Shown: positions 46,001 through 55,940 of the stretch, in pieces
How the letters are laid out: each line of letters begins with the position of its first letter
How positions within the stretch are numbered: the first letter of the stretch is position 1
NCBI GenBank assembly: GCA_963751795.1
Contig: CAVVVI010000001.1
Coordinates: 248,001 to 312,000, forward strand
DNA length: 64,000 nt
From: BOG-908 sp963751795
GTDB taxonomy: Bacteria; Pseudomonadota; Alphaproteobacteria; Acetobacterales; Acetobacteraceae
Reading direction: 5' to 3'
Translations under genes and position numbers: made by a program
The notes under the pieces: generated by a model
What the model was told of the DNA's origin: nothing
Database searches by the model: none
What the model saw: only the letters and a program-made list of their open reading frames with translations

Positions 46001-46152
46001 GGCAAGCGCTTCTTTTTTAAAAAAAGAAGCAAAAAACTTTTGCACCTTCGCCGGCATCAACGCGCGCGTTAGCAAAACAGACACGCGCGTTGCCGCAGCC
46101 AAAGATGCAAAAGTTTTTTGGTCCTTTTTTTCAAAAAAGGACTGCTTCCTTA
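46001..46152. repeat. Outward-facing inverted repeat, element G
   Basis: Between convergent pyrG and dienelactone hydrolase. Left hairpin GCTTCTTTTTT/AAAAAAGAAGC then AAAAAACTTTTGCA. Right arm GCAAAAGTTTTTTG, then GTCCTTTTTT/AAAAAAGGAC, then TGCTTCCTTA, the last three bases being the hydrolase stop. The arms use different stem classes. Confidence 0.9.
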
Positions 46153-46869
46153 CTTAAACACTTCCTCAAACAAGGCCGTCATCGCCGCCCACGACCGTGC
46201 ATCCGTCTGCGCGTTGTAAGCCGCGAATTCCGGCTTGCCGAGCTTGTCGGCATCCTGGTTGGTGAAGCTGTGCACGGTGTTGCCGTACACGTTCATCTCC
46301 CAGTTCACGCGGCCGTCGCGCATTTCGTGTTCGAAGGCGGTGCGCTGTGCTTCGTCGATGCTTGGATCGTCGGCGCCGATGCAGACGAGCACCTTGCCGC
46401 GGATGTTGCGGGCATCCTGCGGCGCGGGGGTGGCCAGGCCGCTGTGGAAGCCGACCACGGCGTGTACGGCGGCGCCGCTGCGGGCCAGTTCGAGCGCCAT
46501 GGTGCCGCCGAAGCAGTAGCCGATGGCGGCGATGCGGTCCGGATCGACGCCGGGCTGGGCCAGCAGGGCCTGCAGCGCGCCGGCGGCGCGGGCGCGGGTT
46601 TTGCTGATGTCGGCGCGCAGCGGGCCGAGCAGGCCCAGGGCTTCGTCCAGCCCGCCGGCATTGTATTGGCCGCCGTGCAGGTCGCCGGCCAGCGCCACGT
46701 AGCCGAGCCCGGCCAGGCGTTCGGCGCGCGCCTTGGCGTGGGCGCCCAGGCCGAAGGCTTCGGGGAACACCAGGACGCCGGGGCGGCGGCCCTGCGTGGC
46801 GTCGGGCAGGCACAGATGGCCTTGCATGCCGAGGCCGTCGGCGTCGTAGGCGAGCGTCTGCGTGGGCAT
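46150..46869 (-). CDS. Dienelactone hydrolase family protein
   Basis: Alpha/beta hydrolase of 239 aa. The cysteine nucleophile of the family is present in IGYCFGGTMAL, the acid in CIGADDPSI and the histidine in NTVHSFTNQDAD; VFPEAFGLGAHAKARAERLA gives the oxyanion strand. ATG 46869 has GGAG nine bases upstream. The natural substrate is unknown, as no aromatic degradation genes adjoin. Cytoplasmic. Confidence 0.92.
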   Translation of the reverse strand: MPTQTLAYDADGLGMQGHLCLPDATQGRRPGVLVFPEAFGLGAHAKARAERLAGLGYVALAGDLHGGQYNAGGLDEALGLLGPLRADISKTRARAAGALQALLAQPGVDPDRIAAIGYCFGGTMALELARSGAAVHAVVGFHSGLATPAPQDARNIRGKVLVCIGADDPSIDEAQRTAFEHEMRDGRVNWEMNVYGNTVHSFTNQDADKLGKPEFAAYNAQTDARSWAAMTALFEEVFK

Positions 46870-47002
46870 GAGCGGGTCTCCGTCGGGTGAAAGCGGGCGG
46901 TGTTTCGGCCGAATCGCCGGCGGGGCGCAACCCCTTGCGGCGGCGCGGCTTGCAGCAGCGCGGGCGGCTTGGTGCTGCCCTGGGAGCCGGACGGAGGACG
47001 CG

Positions 47003-47299
47003 GTGATACGGGGTGCCATCGAGGCGGCGCAGGAGCGGCTGGTGTCGGGCTGGATCTATGCCGGCGCGTTTACCGTGCGCGACCATCTGGTGCTGGCGTT
47101 CAGCGGCCCGCGCTGCGTGGGCTCCGGCCGGGTGGAGATCTTCCGCGGCGACCTGGCCGATGCCGGGCTGGGCGACGGCTATTGCGGCTTCCACTTCCCG
47201 ATCGAGCTGTTACCGGGCGAGCATCCCGCTTCCGTGGTGATCCGGCTCGCCGATTCAGATGCGGCGCTGATCCAGGCGGGCAGCCGCGTCGGGCCATGA
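47003..47299 (+). CDS. Small stand-alone beta-sandwich-like domain protein
   Basis: Unrecognised 98-aa protein. GTG 47003 is preceded by GGAGG at optimal spacing, the strongest ribosome site in the area. The pattern GWIYAGAFTVRDHLVLAFSG, then FRGDLADAGLGDGYCGFHFPI, resembles a domain usually fused to glycosyltransferases in this bacterial order (from memory, not checked). Here it is alone. Its stop overlaps the HAD start (ATGA), so they are translationally coupled. Function unknown. Confidence 0.7.
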   Translation: MIRGAIEAAQERLVSGWIYAGAFTVRDHLVLAFSGPRCVGSGRVEIFRGDLADAGLGDGYCGFHFPIELLPGEHPASVVIRLADSDAALIQAGSRVGP

Positions 47300-48033
47300 G
47301 AGGCGTGCGCGCCTATGTGTTCGACGTGTTCGGGACGGTGGTGGATTGGCGGAGCGGCGTGGCGCGCGAGGCGGCAACGGTGCTGGCGGCCCACGGCGCC
47401 GGGCATGTGGATGGCGGCGCCTTTGCCGATGCGTGGCGGCGCCGTTACGGCCCGGCGATGGAGGTGGTGCGCAGCGGCCGGCGGCCGTTCGTGCGGCTGG
47501 ACGTGCTGCACCGCGAGAACCTCGATGCCGTGGTGGCCGCGTTCGGCTTGGCCGGGCGGATCGATGCCGCGGCGCTGGACGCGCTGAATTTCGCGTGGCA
47601 CCGGCTCGATCCGTGGCCGGATGTGGTGCCCGGCCTGCTGCGGCTGAAGCAGCACGCCATCATCGCGCCGCTGAGCAACGGCAACATCGCGCTGATGCTG
47701 AACATGGCCAAGCGCGCCGGCCTGCCGTGGGATGCGATCCTGGGCGCCGAGGTGGTGCAGGCCTACAAGCCGGCGCCGGAAGCGTATCTGCGCACCGCCG
47801 AGGTGCTGGGGATGCAACCCGACGAATTGTGCCTGGTGGCCGCCCACCCGAGCGACCTGACGGCGGCGCAGGCTTGCGGGCTGCGGACCTGCTTCGTGCC
47901 GCGGCCGCTCGAGCACGGGCCCGGCGCGGCCCCGCCTACAAGCGTCGGCAGCTGGGACCTGACGGTGGCGGATTTCGGCGCGCTGGCCGATGCGGTGGTG
48001 CCGGAGCGGGCCGGGCCTACGCCCCCAGGCTGA
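47296..48033 (+). CDS. Haloacid dehalogenase type II / HAD hydrolase
   Basis: Probable (S)-2-haloacid dehalogenase of 245 aa. Nucleophile Asp in YVFDVFGTVVDWR, motif II Ser in PLSNGNIA, motif III Lys in AYKPAPEAYL, and motif IV in LVAAHPSDLTAA. The DxFGT and SNGN forms are those of type II dehalogenases rather than phosphatases. The 3' end overlaps the convergent thiolase-like gene by 17 bases. Confidence 0.9.
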   Translation: MRGVRAYVFDVFGTVVDWRSGVAREAATVLAAHGAGHVDGGAFADAWRRRYGPAMEVVRSGRRPFVRLDVLHRENLDAVVAAFGLAGRIDAAALDALNFAWHRLDPWPDVVPGLLRLKQHAIIAPLSNGNIALMLNMAKRAGLPWDAILGAEVVQAYKPAPEAYLRTAEVLGMQPDELCLVAAHPSDLTAAQACGLRTCFVPRPLEHGPGAAPPTSVGSWDLTVADFGALADAVVPERAGPTPPG

Positions 48034-49540
48034 ACAGCGCGCGGCCATCGTTGGCAGGGCTGAGCGTGATGGGGCGGCCGAACGGGGTGCCGTCGCGCAG
48101 CATGGCCAGCGCTTCGGCGTCCTCGGGATGGGCGGAGGCGACCAGCCGGGCACCGGCCTGGGTGGCGATAACGGTGCCGGCATCGCCGTGTTTGCCCGGG
48201 ACGACGGTGCAGGTGTCGATCACCGCCTCGCCGGCGGTCGCGTCCGTCACGCGCAGGCGGGGGCCGGCGGCGGGCAGGGTGGCGTGGCGTGCGGCGGGGT
48301 CGGACCAGTCGGCGGGGTGCAAGGCGTAGATGCCGGCCGCGTATTTCGACATGAAGCCGCCATTGGCGCCCACCAGCGCCCAGCGCGCCTGGCCGCGGCG
48401 CAGGCGGACGACCGCTTCGGCGATGGCGTGCATGGAATAGTTGTTGCCGGCGCCGCCGAAGAACGGCAGCCCGCCGGTCAGCGTCAGCGCGCGCGCGCCG
48501 TCCGCGGGCAGGCCGAAAGCGTCGGTGATGTTGAATACCGGCAGCGCGAAGCAGCTGTAGAGATCGAACGCGTCCATCGCCGGCATCGCCTGGCCGGCCA
48601 TGGCCAGTGCCTGGGTGATCGCGGCGATTGCGGCGGGGCTGCGGGACAGGTCGGGACGCTGCAGCGGCGAGGGCTCGCCGGCGGTGGCGCTGGCGTGGAT
48701 GTGCACGCGGCGGGCGGTGGGCACGCCCAGCGCGTCGGCGCGGGCGGCCGAGCACAGGATCAGGCACGCGGCCTGGTTCACCTGGTCACGCGCCACCGTC
48801 AGCCGCGCGTAGGGCTCGGCCACGATGCGGTTCTGCGCTGTGACGGTGGCGAGTTCCGCGGCGCTGCGGCGGATTGGGGCGGCGGCGTGCGGGTTGCCGG
48901 CGGCGACGGCGGTGAAGGGCGCGAACAGGGTGGCGATGCGCTCGCGGTAGCCGGCGGCCGACAGGCCCAGGCGGGCGCGGCGGGCGTTTTCCAGCAGCGC
49001 GTAGCAGGGGATCGGGGCGGCTACGCCGTGCCGCACCATGGCCTCGTCGAACAAATCCTCCAGCCCGTAGCCGCGGTCTTCCAGCGAGCCGGGCGTGTGG
49101 TCGGACCAGTCGCGCGTCTCGCCCTGCGCCTGCAGGTGCAGCACGGTACTGATCGCCTCGGCGCCGAACAGGATCGCCAGCTCCGAGCGGCCCTCGGCGA
49201 TGGCGTGGGCCAGCTCGCCGACCAGCGCCTGGTTCACCTGGCCACCGGTGGGGCCGAGTATGGCGCGGGCGGGGTCGGCGCCGATCCGGGCGGCCACGGC
49301 GCGGGGCAGGTTGTCGGCGTGGCCGAACGGCGCCGTGGCCCAGGGGGTGGAGATTTCGAACTGGCGGATGGCGGCGATGGTGTCCGCCGCCGCGGCCACA
49401 TCGCCGGTGGCGCCGCAATCGGCGATGGCGGCGCGCACGGCATCGATGGCGAGCGCCAGCGGTGAGCGGGCGCGATAGCCGGGGCGGTCGGGCGCTTCGC
49501 TGATCTGGGCGGCGCCGATCAGCACGGGGGTGTGGGGCAT
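48017..49540 (-). CDS. Thiolase-like acetyl-CoA acetyltransferase family protein
   Basis: Thiolase-superfamily protein of 507 aa. The N-terminal half shows VLIGAAQISEAPDRPG and FGHADNLPRAVAARIGA. The nucleophile-position segment lacks a clear Cys (GPTGGQVNQALVGELA). The C-terminal half has DLYSCFALPVFNITDAFGL and GGLPFFGGAGNNYSMHAIAEAV (His block). It is closer to SCP2-type and unclassified acetyl-CoA acetyltransferases than to FadA. The missing cysteine suggests a hydrolase or non-thiolytic role. ATG 49540 gives the family start. Confidence 0.85.
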   Translation of the reverse strand: MPHTPVLIGAAQISEAPDRPGYRARSPLALAIDAVRAAIADCGATGDVAAAADTIAAIRQFEISTPWATAPFGHADNLPRAVAARIGADPARAILGPTGGQVNQALVGELAHAIAEGRSELAILFGAEAISTVLHLQAQGETRDWSDHTPGSLEDRGYGLEDLFDEAMVRHGVAAPIPCYALLENARRARLGLSAAGYRERIATLFAPFTAVAAGNPHAAAPIRRSAAELATVTAQNRIVAEPYARLTVARDQVNQAACLILCSAARADALGVPTARRVHIHASATAGEPSPLQRPDLSRSPAAIAAITQALAMAGQAMPAMDAFDLYSCFALPVFNITDAFGLPADGARALTLTGGLPFFGGAGNNYSMHAIAEAVVRLRRGQARWALVGANGGFMSKYAAGIYALHPADWSDPAARHATLPAAGPRLRVTDATAGEAVIDTCTVVPGKHGDAGTVIATQAGARLVASAHPEDAEALAMLRDGTPFGRPITLSPANDGRALFSLGA

Positions 49541-49627
49541 CCGGCGAGCAGGCCCGATTTCGGGGATGATGCAAAGGGTGAAGCAGGAAGCGCTTGCCCT
49601 GGCCGGGGCGCCGGGCCAAGCCGGGGC

Positions 49628-51004
49628 ATGCTCGAGGATCTGCGTTTTGCCGGCCGCCTGCTGACGGAACCGGCCGATATGGCGCCGTTCCTGACGGATT
49701 GGCGGGGCCGCTGGACCGGCCGCGCCAGGGCGGTGGCGCAGCCGGAGAGCGCGCAGGATGTGGCGGCCGTGCTCGCCTGGTGCAGCGCGCATGGCGTGCC
49801 CGTGCTGCCGCAGGGCGGCAATACGGGCCTGTCCGGCGGCAGCGTGCCGGATGGCAGCGGGCAGGCGATGGTGGTGTCCTTGGCGCGGCTGAACCGCATC
49901 CGGGCGGTGGACGCCGCCGGCAACACGCTGGTGGCCGAGGCGGGCTGCACGCTGGCCGCGGTGCAGGCGGCCGCCGCTGCCGTGGGCCGGCTGTTCCCGC
50001 TCAGCCTGGCCTCGCAGGGCAGTTGCAGCATCGGCGGCAACCTGGCGACCAATGCCGGCGGGGTGCATGCGCTGCGCTACGGCACGGCGCGCGACCTGTG
50101 CCTGGGGCTGGAGCTGGCGACCTCATCCGGCGCGCTGTGGGACGGGCTGCGCACGGTACGCAAGAACAACACCGGGCTCGATCTGCGAGACCTGTTCGTG
50201 GGTGCGGAGGGCACGCTGGGCATCATCACGGCGGCCGTGCTGAAGCTGTTTCCGCAGCCCGCGAGCCAGGCGGTGGCGTGGGTGGCGGTGGGCGCGCCGG
50301 AGCGCGCGCTGCAGCTGCTCGGCGCCGCGCAGGCTGCGCTGGGGCCGGGGCTGACGGCATTCGAGCTGATCAGCGAGGCCTGCCTGCAGGCGGTGCTGCG
50401 CTATTTGCCGCAGGCACGGCGGCCGCTGGCCAACGCTTCGCCCTGGTATGTGCTGGTGGAGGCTTCCGCCTGGGGCGCGGCGGATGCCGCGGCTGCGCTG
50501 CTGGGGCTGCTGGAGGGGGAGGCGGCAGGGGGCGGAGCGCTGGATGCCACGATCGCCGGCTCCGCGGCGCAGGCGGCCGCGCTGTGGGCGCTGCGCGAGG
50601 CGATCTCGGACGCGCAGGGGGCGGAGGGCGGCGGCATCAAGCACGATGTGGCGCTGCCGGTGGGGCGGGTGGCGGCGTTCCTGGAGCGCGCGGAAGCGGC
50701 CATGGCGCGCGATTTTCCGCAGTTGCGCCTGGGCGTGTTCGGGCATCTCGGCGACGGCAACGTGCATTTCAACGTGCTGCCCGGCGCCGGCGCGTGGTCG
50801 GCGGGGCTGGAGGCGGCGGTGAATGGCTGCGTGCACGATCTGGTGCGGGCCGAGGGCGGCAGCATTTCCGCCGAGCACGGGCTGGGCGTGCTGCGGCTGG
50901 CCGAGGCGCGGCGCACGTTGCCGGCCATCGAGGTGGCGATGATGCAGGCAGTGCGCGCGGCGCTGGACCCGGCCGGGATCATGAACCCCGGCAAGGGGCT
51001 GTAG
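49628..51004 (+). CDS. FAD-binding oxidase, GlcD/D-2-hydroxyglutarate dehydrogenase-like
   Basis: Flavoprotein of 458 aa. PP-loop PVLPQGGNTGLSGGSVPD, SIGGNLATNAGGVHALRYGTARDL, and the GlcD C-terminal domain with metal-binding HLGDGNVHFNVL and SAEHGLG. ATG 49628 is used. Candidate substrates are D-lactate, glycolate or D-2-hydroxyglutarate. Convergent with isovaleryl-CoA dehydrogenase (6 bases between stops). Confidence 0.93.
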   Translation: MLEDLRFAGRLLTEPADMAPFLTDWRGRWTGRARAVAQPESAQDVAAVLAWCSAHGVPVLPQGGNTGLSGGSVPDGSGQAMVVSLARLNRIRAVDAAGNTLVAEAGCTLAAVQAAAAAVGRLFPLSLASQGSCSIGGNLATNAGGVHALRYGTARDLCLGLELATSSGALWDGLRTVRKNNTGLDLRDLFVGAEGTLGIITAAVLKLFPQPASQAVAWVAVGAPERALQLLGAAQAALGPGLTAFELISEACLQAVLRYLPQARRPLANASPWYVLVEASAWGAADAAAALLGLLEGEAAGGGALDATIAGSAAQAAALWALREAISDAQGAEGGGIKHDVALPVGRVAAFLERAEAAMARDFPQLRLGVFGHLGDGNVHFNVLPGAGAWSAGLEAAVNGCVHDLVRAEGGSISAEHGLGVLRLAEARRTLPAIEVAMMQAVRAALDPAGIMNPGKGL

Positions 51005-51010
51005 CGTCCG

Positions 51011-52168
51011 TCAGGCGGTTTCGATGAACAGCTCGCGGCCGATCAGCATGCGGCGGATCTCGCTGGTGCCGGCGCCGATCTCGTACAGCTTGGCGTCGCG
51101 CAGCAGCCGGCCGGTCGGGTAGTCGTTGATGTAGCCATTGCCGCCGAGGATCTGAATGGCGTCCAGCGCCGCCTGGGTGGCGCGTTCGGCGGCGAACAGG
51201 ATGGCGCCGGCGGCATCCTTGCGCGTGGTACGCCCCTGGTCGCAGGCGCGGGCCACGGCATAGACGTAGGCGCGCACGGCGTTCGTCATGGTGTACATGT
51301 CGGCCAGCTTGCCCTGGATCAGCTGGAACTCGCCGATCGCCTGGCCGAACTGCTTGCGTTCGTGGACATAGGGCATGACGACATCGAGGCAGGCCTGCAG
51401 GATGCCGAGCGGGCCGGCGGCCAGCACGGCGCGTTCGTAATCGAGCCCGCTCATCAGCACGTTGACGCCGCGGCCGACGCTGCCCAGCACATTCTCGGCC
51501 GGCACTTCGCAATCCTCGAACACCAGCTCGCAGGTGTTGCTGCCGCGCATGCCCAATTTGTCGAGCTTCTGCGCGGTGGAAAAGCCGCGCATGCCGCGTT
51601 CGATGATGAAGGCGGTGATGCCGCGCGGGCCGGCTTGCGGGTCGGTCTTCATATAGACCACCAGCACGTCGGCGTTCGGGCCGTTGGTGATCCACATCTT
51701 GTTGCCGTTCAGCACGAAGCGGTCGCCGCGCTGCTCGGCGCGGCCCTTCATGCCCACGACGTCCGATCCGGCGCCCGGCTCGCTCATGGCCAGCGCGCCG
51801 ACATGCTCGCCGGTGATCAGCTTGGGCAGATAGCGCTGCTTCTGCTCGGCATTGCCGTTGCGGGCGAGCTGGTTGACGCACAGATTCGAGTGCGCGCCGT
51901 AGGAGAGCCCGACCGAAGCGGAGGCGCGGCTGATCTCCTCCATGGCGATCACGTGGTCCAGATAGCCCAGGGCGGAGCCGCCATATTCTTCCTGCGCGGT
52001 GATGCCGAGCAGGCCCAGCCCGCCCAGCTTGCGCCAGAGATCGGCCGGGAAATCGTTCGTGCGGTCGATCTCGGCGGCGCGGGGCGCGATCTCGGCGGCG
52101 GCGAAGCGGCTGACGGTCTCGCGCAGGGCGTCGCCGTTCTCGCCGAGGTCGAAGCTGAGGCCGATCAT
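51011..52168 (-). CDS. Isovaleryl-CoA dehydrogenase
   Basis: Oxidises isovaleryl-CoA to 3-methylcrotonyl-CoA in leucine degradation; 385 aa. Catalytic base is Glu245 in GLDYERAVLAAGP, the position specific to isovaleryl-CoA dehydrogenases (straight-chain enzymes use a C-terminal Glu). FAD motifs ALAMSEPGAGSDVVGMKG and MWITNGPNADVLVVY, and C-terminal ILGGNGYINDYPTGRLLRDA, are complete. It diverges from the methylcrotonyl-CoA carboxylase genes over 218 bp, so the region probably holds a shared control site. Confidence 0.95.
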   Translation of the reverse strand: MIGLSFDLGENGDALRETVSRFAAAEIAPRAAEIDRTNDFPADLWRKLGGLGLLGITAQEEYGGSALGYLDHVIAMEEISRASASVGLSYGAHSNLCVNQLARNGNAEQKQRYLPKLITGEHVGALAMSEPGAGSDVVGMKGRAEQRGDRFVLNGNKMWITNGPNADVLVVYMKTDPQAGPRGITAFIIERGMRGFSTAQKLDKLGMRGSNTCELVFEDCEVPAENVLGSVGRGVNVLMSGLDYERAVLAAGPLGILQACLDVVMPYVHERKQFGQAIGEFQLIQGKLADMYTMTNAVRAYVYAVARACDQGRTTRKDAAGAILFAAERATQAALDAIQILGGNGYINDYPTGRLLRDAKLYEIGAGTSEIRRMLIGRELFIETA

Positions 52169-52224
52169 GGGTGGCTGTCTGGCATGGAGGGCGTTTACCG
52201 GGCAAAGGGGGTGTGGTTAGGTCG

Positions 52225-52270
52225 CCGCAGAAAAGGGGTTCTTCCGGCAAAAGAGAAGCGGAAAAACTCG
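52225..52270. repeat. Decayed arm of the inverted-repeat family
   Basis: GCAGAAAAGGGGTTCTTCC then AAAAGAGAAGCGGAAAAACTCG resembles a left arm (hairpin plus AAAAAACTTTT) with many changes. It lies in the divergent region between isovaleryl-CoA dehydrogenase and the carboxylase. Confidence 0.4.
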
Positions 52271-52386
52271 TCTCCGTCGCACAGCTTGCGAATGTTAGCT
52301 GCGCGCCGGTGTTTGAGGTCTTCAACGCGCCCCGCAGTGGCTGCGGCCAACAATATTCTTGCGTTCCAGGAAACAGACCGCGCCCG

Positions 52387-53973
52387 ATGGACACCAAGTC
52401 TCCCGAGTTCCAGGCCAATGCGGAGGCCATGCGTGCCCTGGTCGCCGACCTGAACACGGTGGCCGCCGGCATCCGCGTGGGCGGCGGTGCGGCGGCACGC
52501 GAGCGCCACACCGCGCGTGGCAAGCTGCTGCCACGCGACCGCGTGCGCGCGCTGCTGGATCCGCTGAGCCCGTTTCTGGAAGTGGGCCAGCTCGCCGCGC
52601 ATGGGCTGTATGGCGGCGAGGTGCCGGCGGCGGGCATCATCGCCGGCATCGGCCGCGTGCGCGGGCGCAGCTGCATGGTGGTTGCCAACGATGCCACCGT
52701 GAAGGGCGGCACGTATTTTCCGATGACGGTGAAGAAGCATCTGCGCGCGCAGGAGATTGCCGCACAGAACCGGCTGCCCTGCATCTATCTGGTGGATTCG
52801 GGCGGTGCGAACCTGCCCAACCAGGACGAGGTGTTTCCCGACCGCGATCATTTCGGGCGCATCTTCTATAACCAGGCGCAGATGTCGGCGCAGGGTATCG
52901 CACAGATCGCCGTGGTGATGGGCTCGTGCACCGCCGGCGGCGCCTACGTGCCCGCCATGGCAGATGAGAGCGTGATCGTGCGCAACCAGGGCACCATCTT
53001 TCTGGGCGGGCCGCCGCTGGTGCGCGCGGCGACCGGCGAGGTGGTGACGGCCGAGGATCTGGGCGGCGCCGACCTGCATTGCCGCACATCGGGCGTGACC
53101 GACCATTACGCGCAGAACGATGCGCATGCGCTGGGCATCGCACGCAGCATCGTGGGCCGGCTGAACGACCGGCCGGCGCCGCAGGCGGCGATGCAGGCGC
53201 CCGTCGAGCCGCTGTATGATGCCGAGGAGATCTACGGCATCGTCTCGGCCGATCGCCGGCGGCCGTTCGAGGTGCGCGACATCATTGCGCGCATCGTGGA
53301 TGGCAGCGTGCTGGACGAGTTCAAGGCGCTGTACGGCACCACGCTGGTGACCGGGTTCGCGCATCTGTGGGGCTATCCGGTCGGCATCATCGCCAATAAC
53401 GGCATCCTGTTCGGCGACAGCGCCAAGAAAGGCGCGCATTTCATCGAGCTCTGCTGCCAGCGCAACATCCCCCTGGTATTCCTGCAGAACATTACCGGCT
53501 TCATGGTGGGGCAGAAATACGAGGCGGGCGGCATCGCAAAGGACGGCGCCAAGCTGGTGACCGCGGTGGCGACGGCCGCTGTGCCGAAATTCACGGTGGT
53601 GATCGGCGGCAGTTTCGGCGCGGGCAATTACGGCATGTGCGGGCGTGCGTATTCGCCGCGTTTCCTGTGGATGTGGCCCAATGCGCGCATCGGCGTGATG
53701 GGTGGCGAGCAGGCCGCTTCCGTGCTGGCGCAGGTGCGGCGTGACGGCATCGAGCGCAAGGGCGGCGCCTGGAGTGCCGACGAGGAGGATGCCTTCAAGG
53801 CGCCGATCCGCGCGCAGTACGAGACGCAGGGCCATCCCTACTACGCCTCGGCCCGGCTTTGGGATGACGGGGTGATCGATCCGGCGCAGACGCGGCGGGT
53901 TCTGGGCCTGTCGATTGCCGCCGCGATGGAAGCGCCGATTCCGCCCACGCGGTTCGGCCTGTTCAGGATGTGA
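52387..53973 (+). CDS. Methylcrotonyl-CoA carboxylase, carboxyltransferase (beta) subunit
   Basis: Transfers carboxyl from biotin to 3-methylcrotonyl-CoA; 528 aa. Acyl-CoA carboxylase fold with GKLLPRDRVRALLDP, SGGANLPNQDEVFPD, GSCTAGGAYVPAMADE and GSFGAGNYGMCGRAYSPRFLWMWPNARI. The product differs from propionyl-CoA carboxylase by length and the NLPNQDEVF segment. ATG 52387 gives the normal start; the ribosome site is weak. Biotin carboxylase starts 4 bases after the stop. Confidence 0.95.
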   Translation: MDTKSPEFQANAEAMRALVADLNTVAAGIRVGGGAAARERHTARGKLLPRDRVRALLDPLSPFLEVGQLAAHGLYGGEVPAAGIIAGIGRVRGRSCMVVANDATVKGGTYFPMTVKKHLRAQEIAAQNRLPCIYLVDSGGANLPNQDEVFPDRDHFGRIFYNQAQMSAQGIAQIAVVMGSCTAGGAYVPAMADESVIVRNQGTIFLGGPPLVRAATGEVVTAEDLGGADLHCRTSGVTDHYAQNDAHALGIARSIVGRLNDRPAPQAAMQAPVEPLYDAEEIYGIVSADRRRPFEVRDIIARIVDGSVLDEFKALYGTTLVTGFAHLWGYPVGIIANNGILFGDSAKKGAHFIELCCQRNIPLVFLQNITGFMVGQKYEAGGIAKDGAKLVTAVATAAVPKFTVVIGGSFGAGNYGMCGRAYSPRFLWMWPNARIGVMGGEQAASVLAQVRRDGIERKGGAWSADEEDAFKAPIRAQYETQGHPYYASARLWDDGVIDPAQTRRVLGLSIAAAMEAPIPPTRFGLFRM

Positions 53974-53977
53974 TGGC

Positions 53978-55940
53978 ATGTTCAGCAAGATCCTGATCGC
54001 CAATCGCGGCGAGATCGCCTGCCGGGTGATGCGCACGGCGCGCCGCATGGGCATCGCCACCGTGGCCGTCTATTCCGAAGCCGATGCCGACGCGCTGCAC
54101 GTGGCGATGGCCGACGAGGCGTATGCGATCGGGCCGGCGCCGGCACGGCTGAGCTATCTGCGCGGCGAGGCGATCATTGCCGCGGCGCGGCGGGCCGGTG
54201 CCGAGGCGATCCATCCTGGCTACGGCTTCCTCTCGGAAAACGCGGATTTCGCCGAAGCCTGTGCGGCTTCCGGCATCGTCTTCATCGGGCCGCGCCCGGC
54301 ATCCATCCGTGCGATGGGCAGCAAGGCGGCAGCCAAGGCGCTGATGGAGCGTTCCGGCGTGCCGTTGGTGCCGGGTTATCATGGCGAGGACCAGTCGGCT
54401 GTCACGCTGACGGCCGAGGCGGCGCGGATCGGCTATCCCGTGCTGCTGAAGGCATCGGCGGGCGGCGGTGGGCGCGGCATGCGCGTGGTGGAGGCGGCCG
54501 ACGGGCTGGCCGAAGCGCTGGATCGCGCGCGCGGCGAGGCCCGCGCCTCGTTCGGTGACGACCGCATGCTGGTCGAAAAATACCTGACGCGGCCTCGCCA
54601 TATCGAAGTGCAGGTGTTTGCCGACACGCATGGCCAGTGTGTGTCGCTGTTCGAGCGCGATTGTTCGGTGCAGCGGCGGCATCAGAAGGTGATCGAGGAA
54701 GCACCCGGCCCCACCATCGATGCGGCGCAGCGGCGCGCGTTGGGCGAGGCCGCCGTGGCGGCTGCGCGCGCGGTGGATTACGTGGGCGCCGGCACGGTGG
54801 AGTTCATCTACGAGGACGGCCGGTTCTACTTCATGGAGATGAACACCCGGCTGCAGGTGGAGCATCCGGTGACCGAGTTCATCACCGGGCAGGATCTGGT
54901 GGAATGGCAATTGCGCGTGGCCGCCGGCGAGCCTTTGCCGCGCGCGGCCGAGGCGCTGGCGATCAACGGGCACGCGATCGAAGTGCGTATCTGCGCCGAG
55001 GATCCCTCGCGCGACTTCATGCCGGCGACCGGGCGGGTGACGTGGCTGCGCCAGCCGGAGGCAAGCGCGCATGTGCGCGTGGATACCGGCATCCGCGCCG
55101 GCGATACGATAACGCCGTACCTACGATTCGATGATCGCCAAGCTGATCGTGTGGGGCGAGGACCGGCCGACAGCGCTGCGCCGCATGCGGCATGCGCTGC
55201 AGGATTATGCGGTGGCCGGGCCGCGCACCAATCTCGGCCTGTTGCGCCGCATCGTGGCCGAGCCGGATTTCGCCAGCGGCGACTTCGATACCGGCTTCAT
55301 CGCGCGCCGCCCGGCGCTGCTGCCGGGGACGAGCACACCGCCGCCGCCCATGTGGGCCGCCGCCTGCCTGGCCGTGATCGCCGAAGCGGCGGGCGACCCG
55401 GCCGATCCCTGGGCCGTGGGTGACGGCTGGCGCATGAACGGCACGGCGACGGCGAGCATCGCGCTGGAGCATGATGGCGTAGCCGCGGTGATCGAAGCGC
55501 GCGCGGCGGGCCGTGCGTGGACGCTGGAGACGCCGGGCGGCAGCGTGACGGCGCACCTGGCCGACGGCGTGCTGCATGCCGATGGCGCGCGCATCCGCGC
55601 TGCCATCGTGCGCGACGGCGCCGCCATCACGGTGATCGAGGACGGCGCCAGCCATGCCTTCACGTTGACGGACCCGTTGGCGCCGCCGCCGGGCGATGCG
55701 GCGGCCGATACGCGGCTGGTCGCGCCCACGCCGGCGCGGGTGGGCAGCGTGTTCGTGCAGGCCGGTGACGTGGTGCGCCGGGGCGACAAGCTGCTGATCC
55801 TGGAAGCGATGAAGGTGGAGACAACCTTCACCGCGCCGCGCGACGGCATCATCGAAACCGTGCATGTGGAGCCCGATGCGCTGATTGCCGAGGGCGCGCA
55901 GCTGATCACCTTTGTGGCGCTGGCTGATGATGCTGCCTGA
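53978..55940 (+). CDS. Methylcrotonyl-CoA carboxylase, biotin-containing (alpha) subunit, one frameshift
   Basis: ATP-dependent biotin carboxylase plus biotin carrier, about 654 aa after repair. Motifs: KILIANRGEIACRVMRTARR, HPGYGFLSENADFA, KASAGGGGRGMRV, and EMNTRLQVEHPVTE. The C-terminal biotinyl lysine lies in LEAMKVETTF. At about 55120 an extra base (TACCTACG) breaks the frame between DTITPY and YDSMIAKLIVWGEDRP, and the rest is intact. The carrier motif EAMKVE varies from the usual EAMKME. Shares bases with the HMG-CoA lyase start. Confidence 0.92.
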
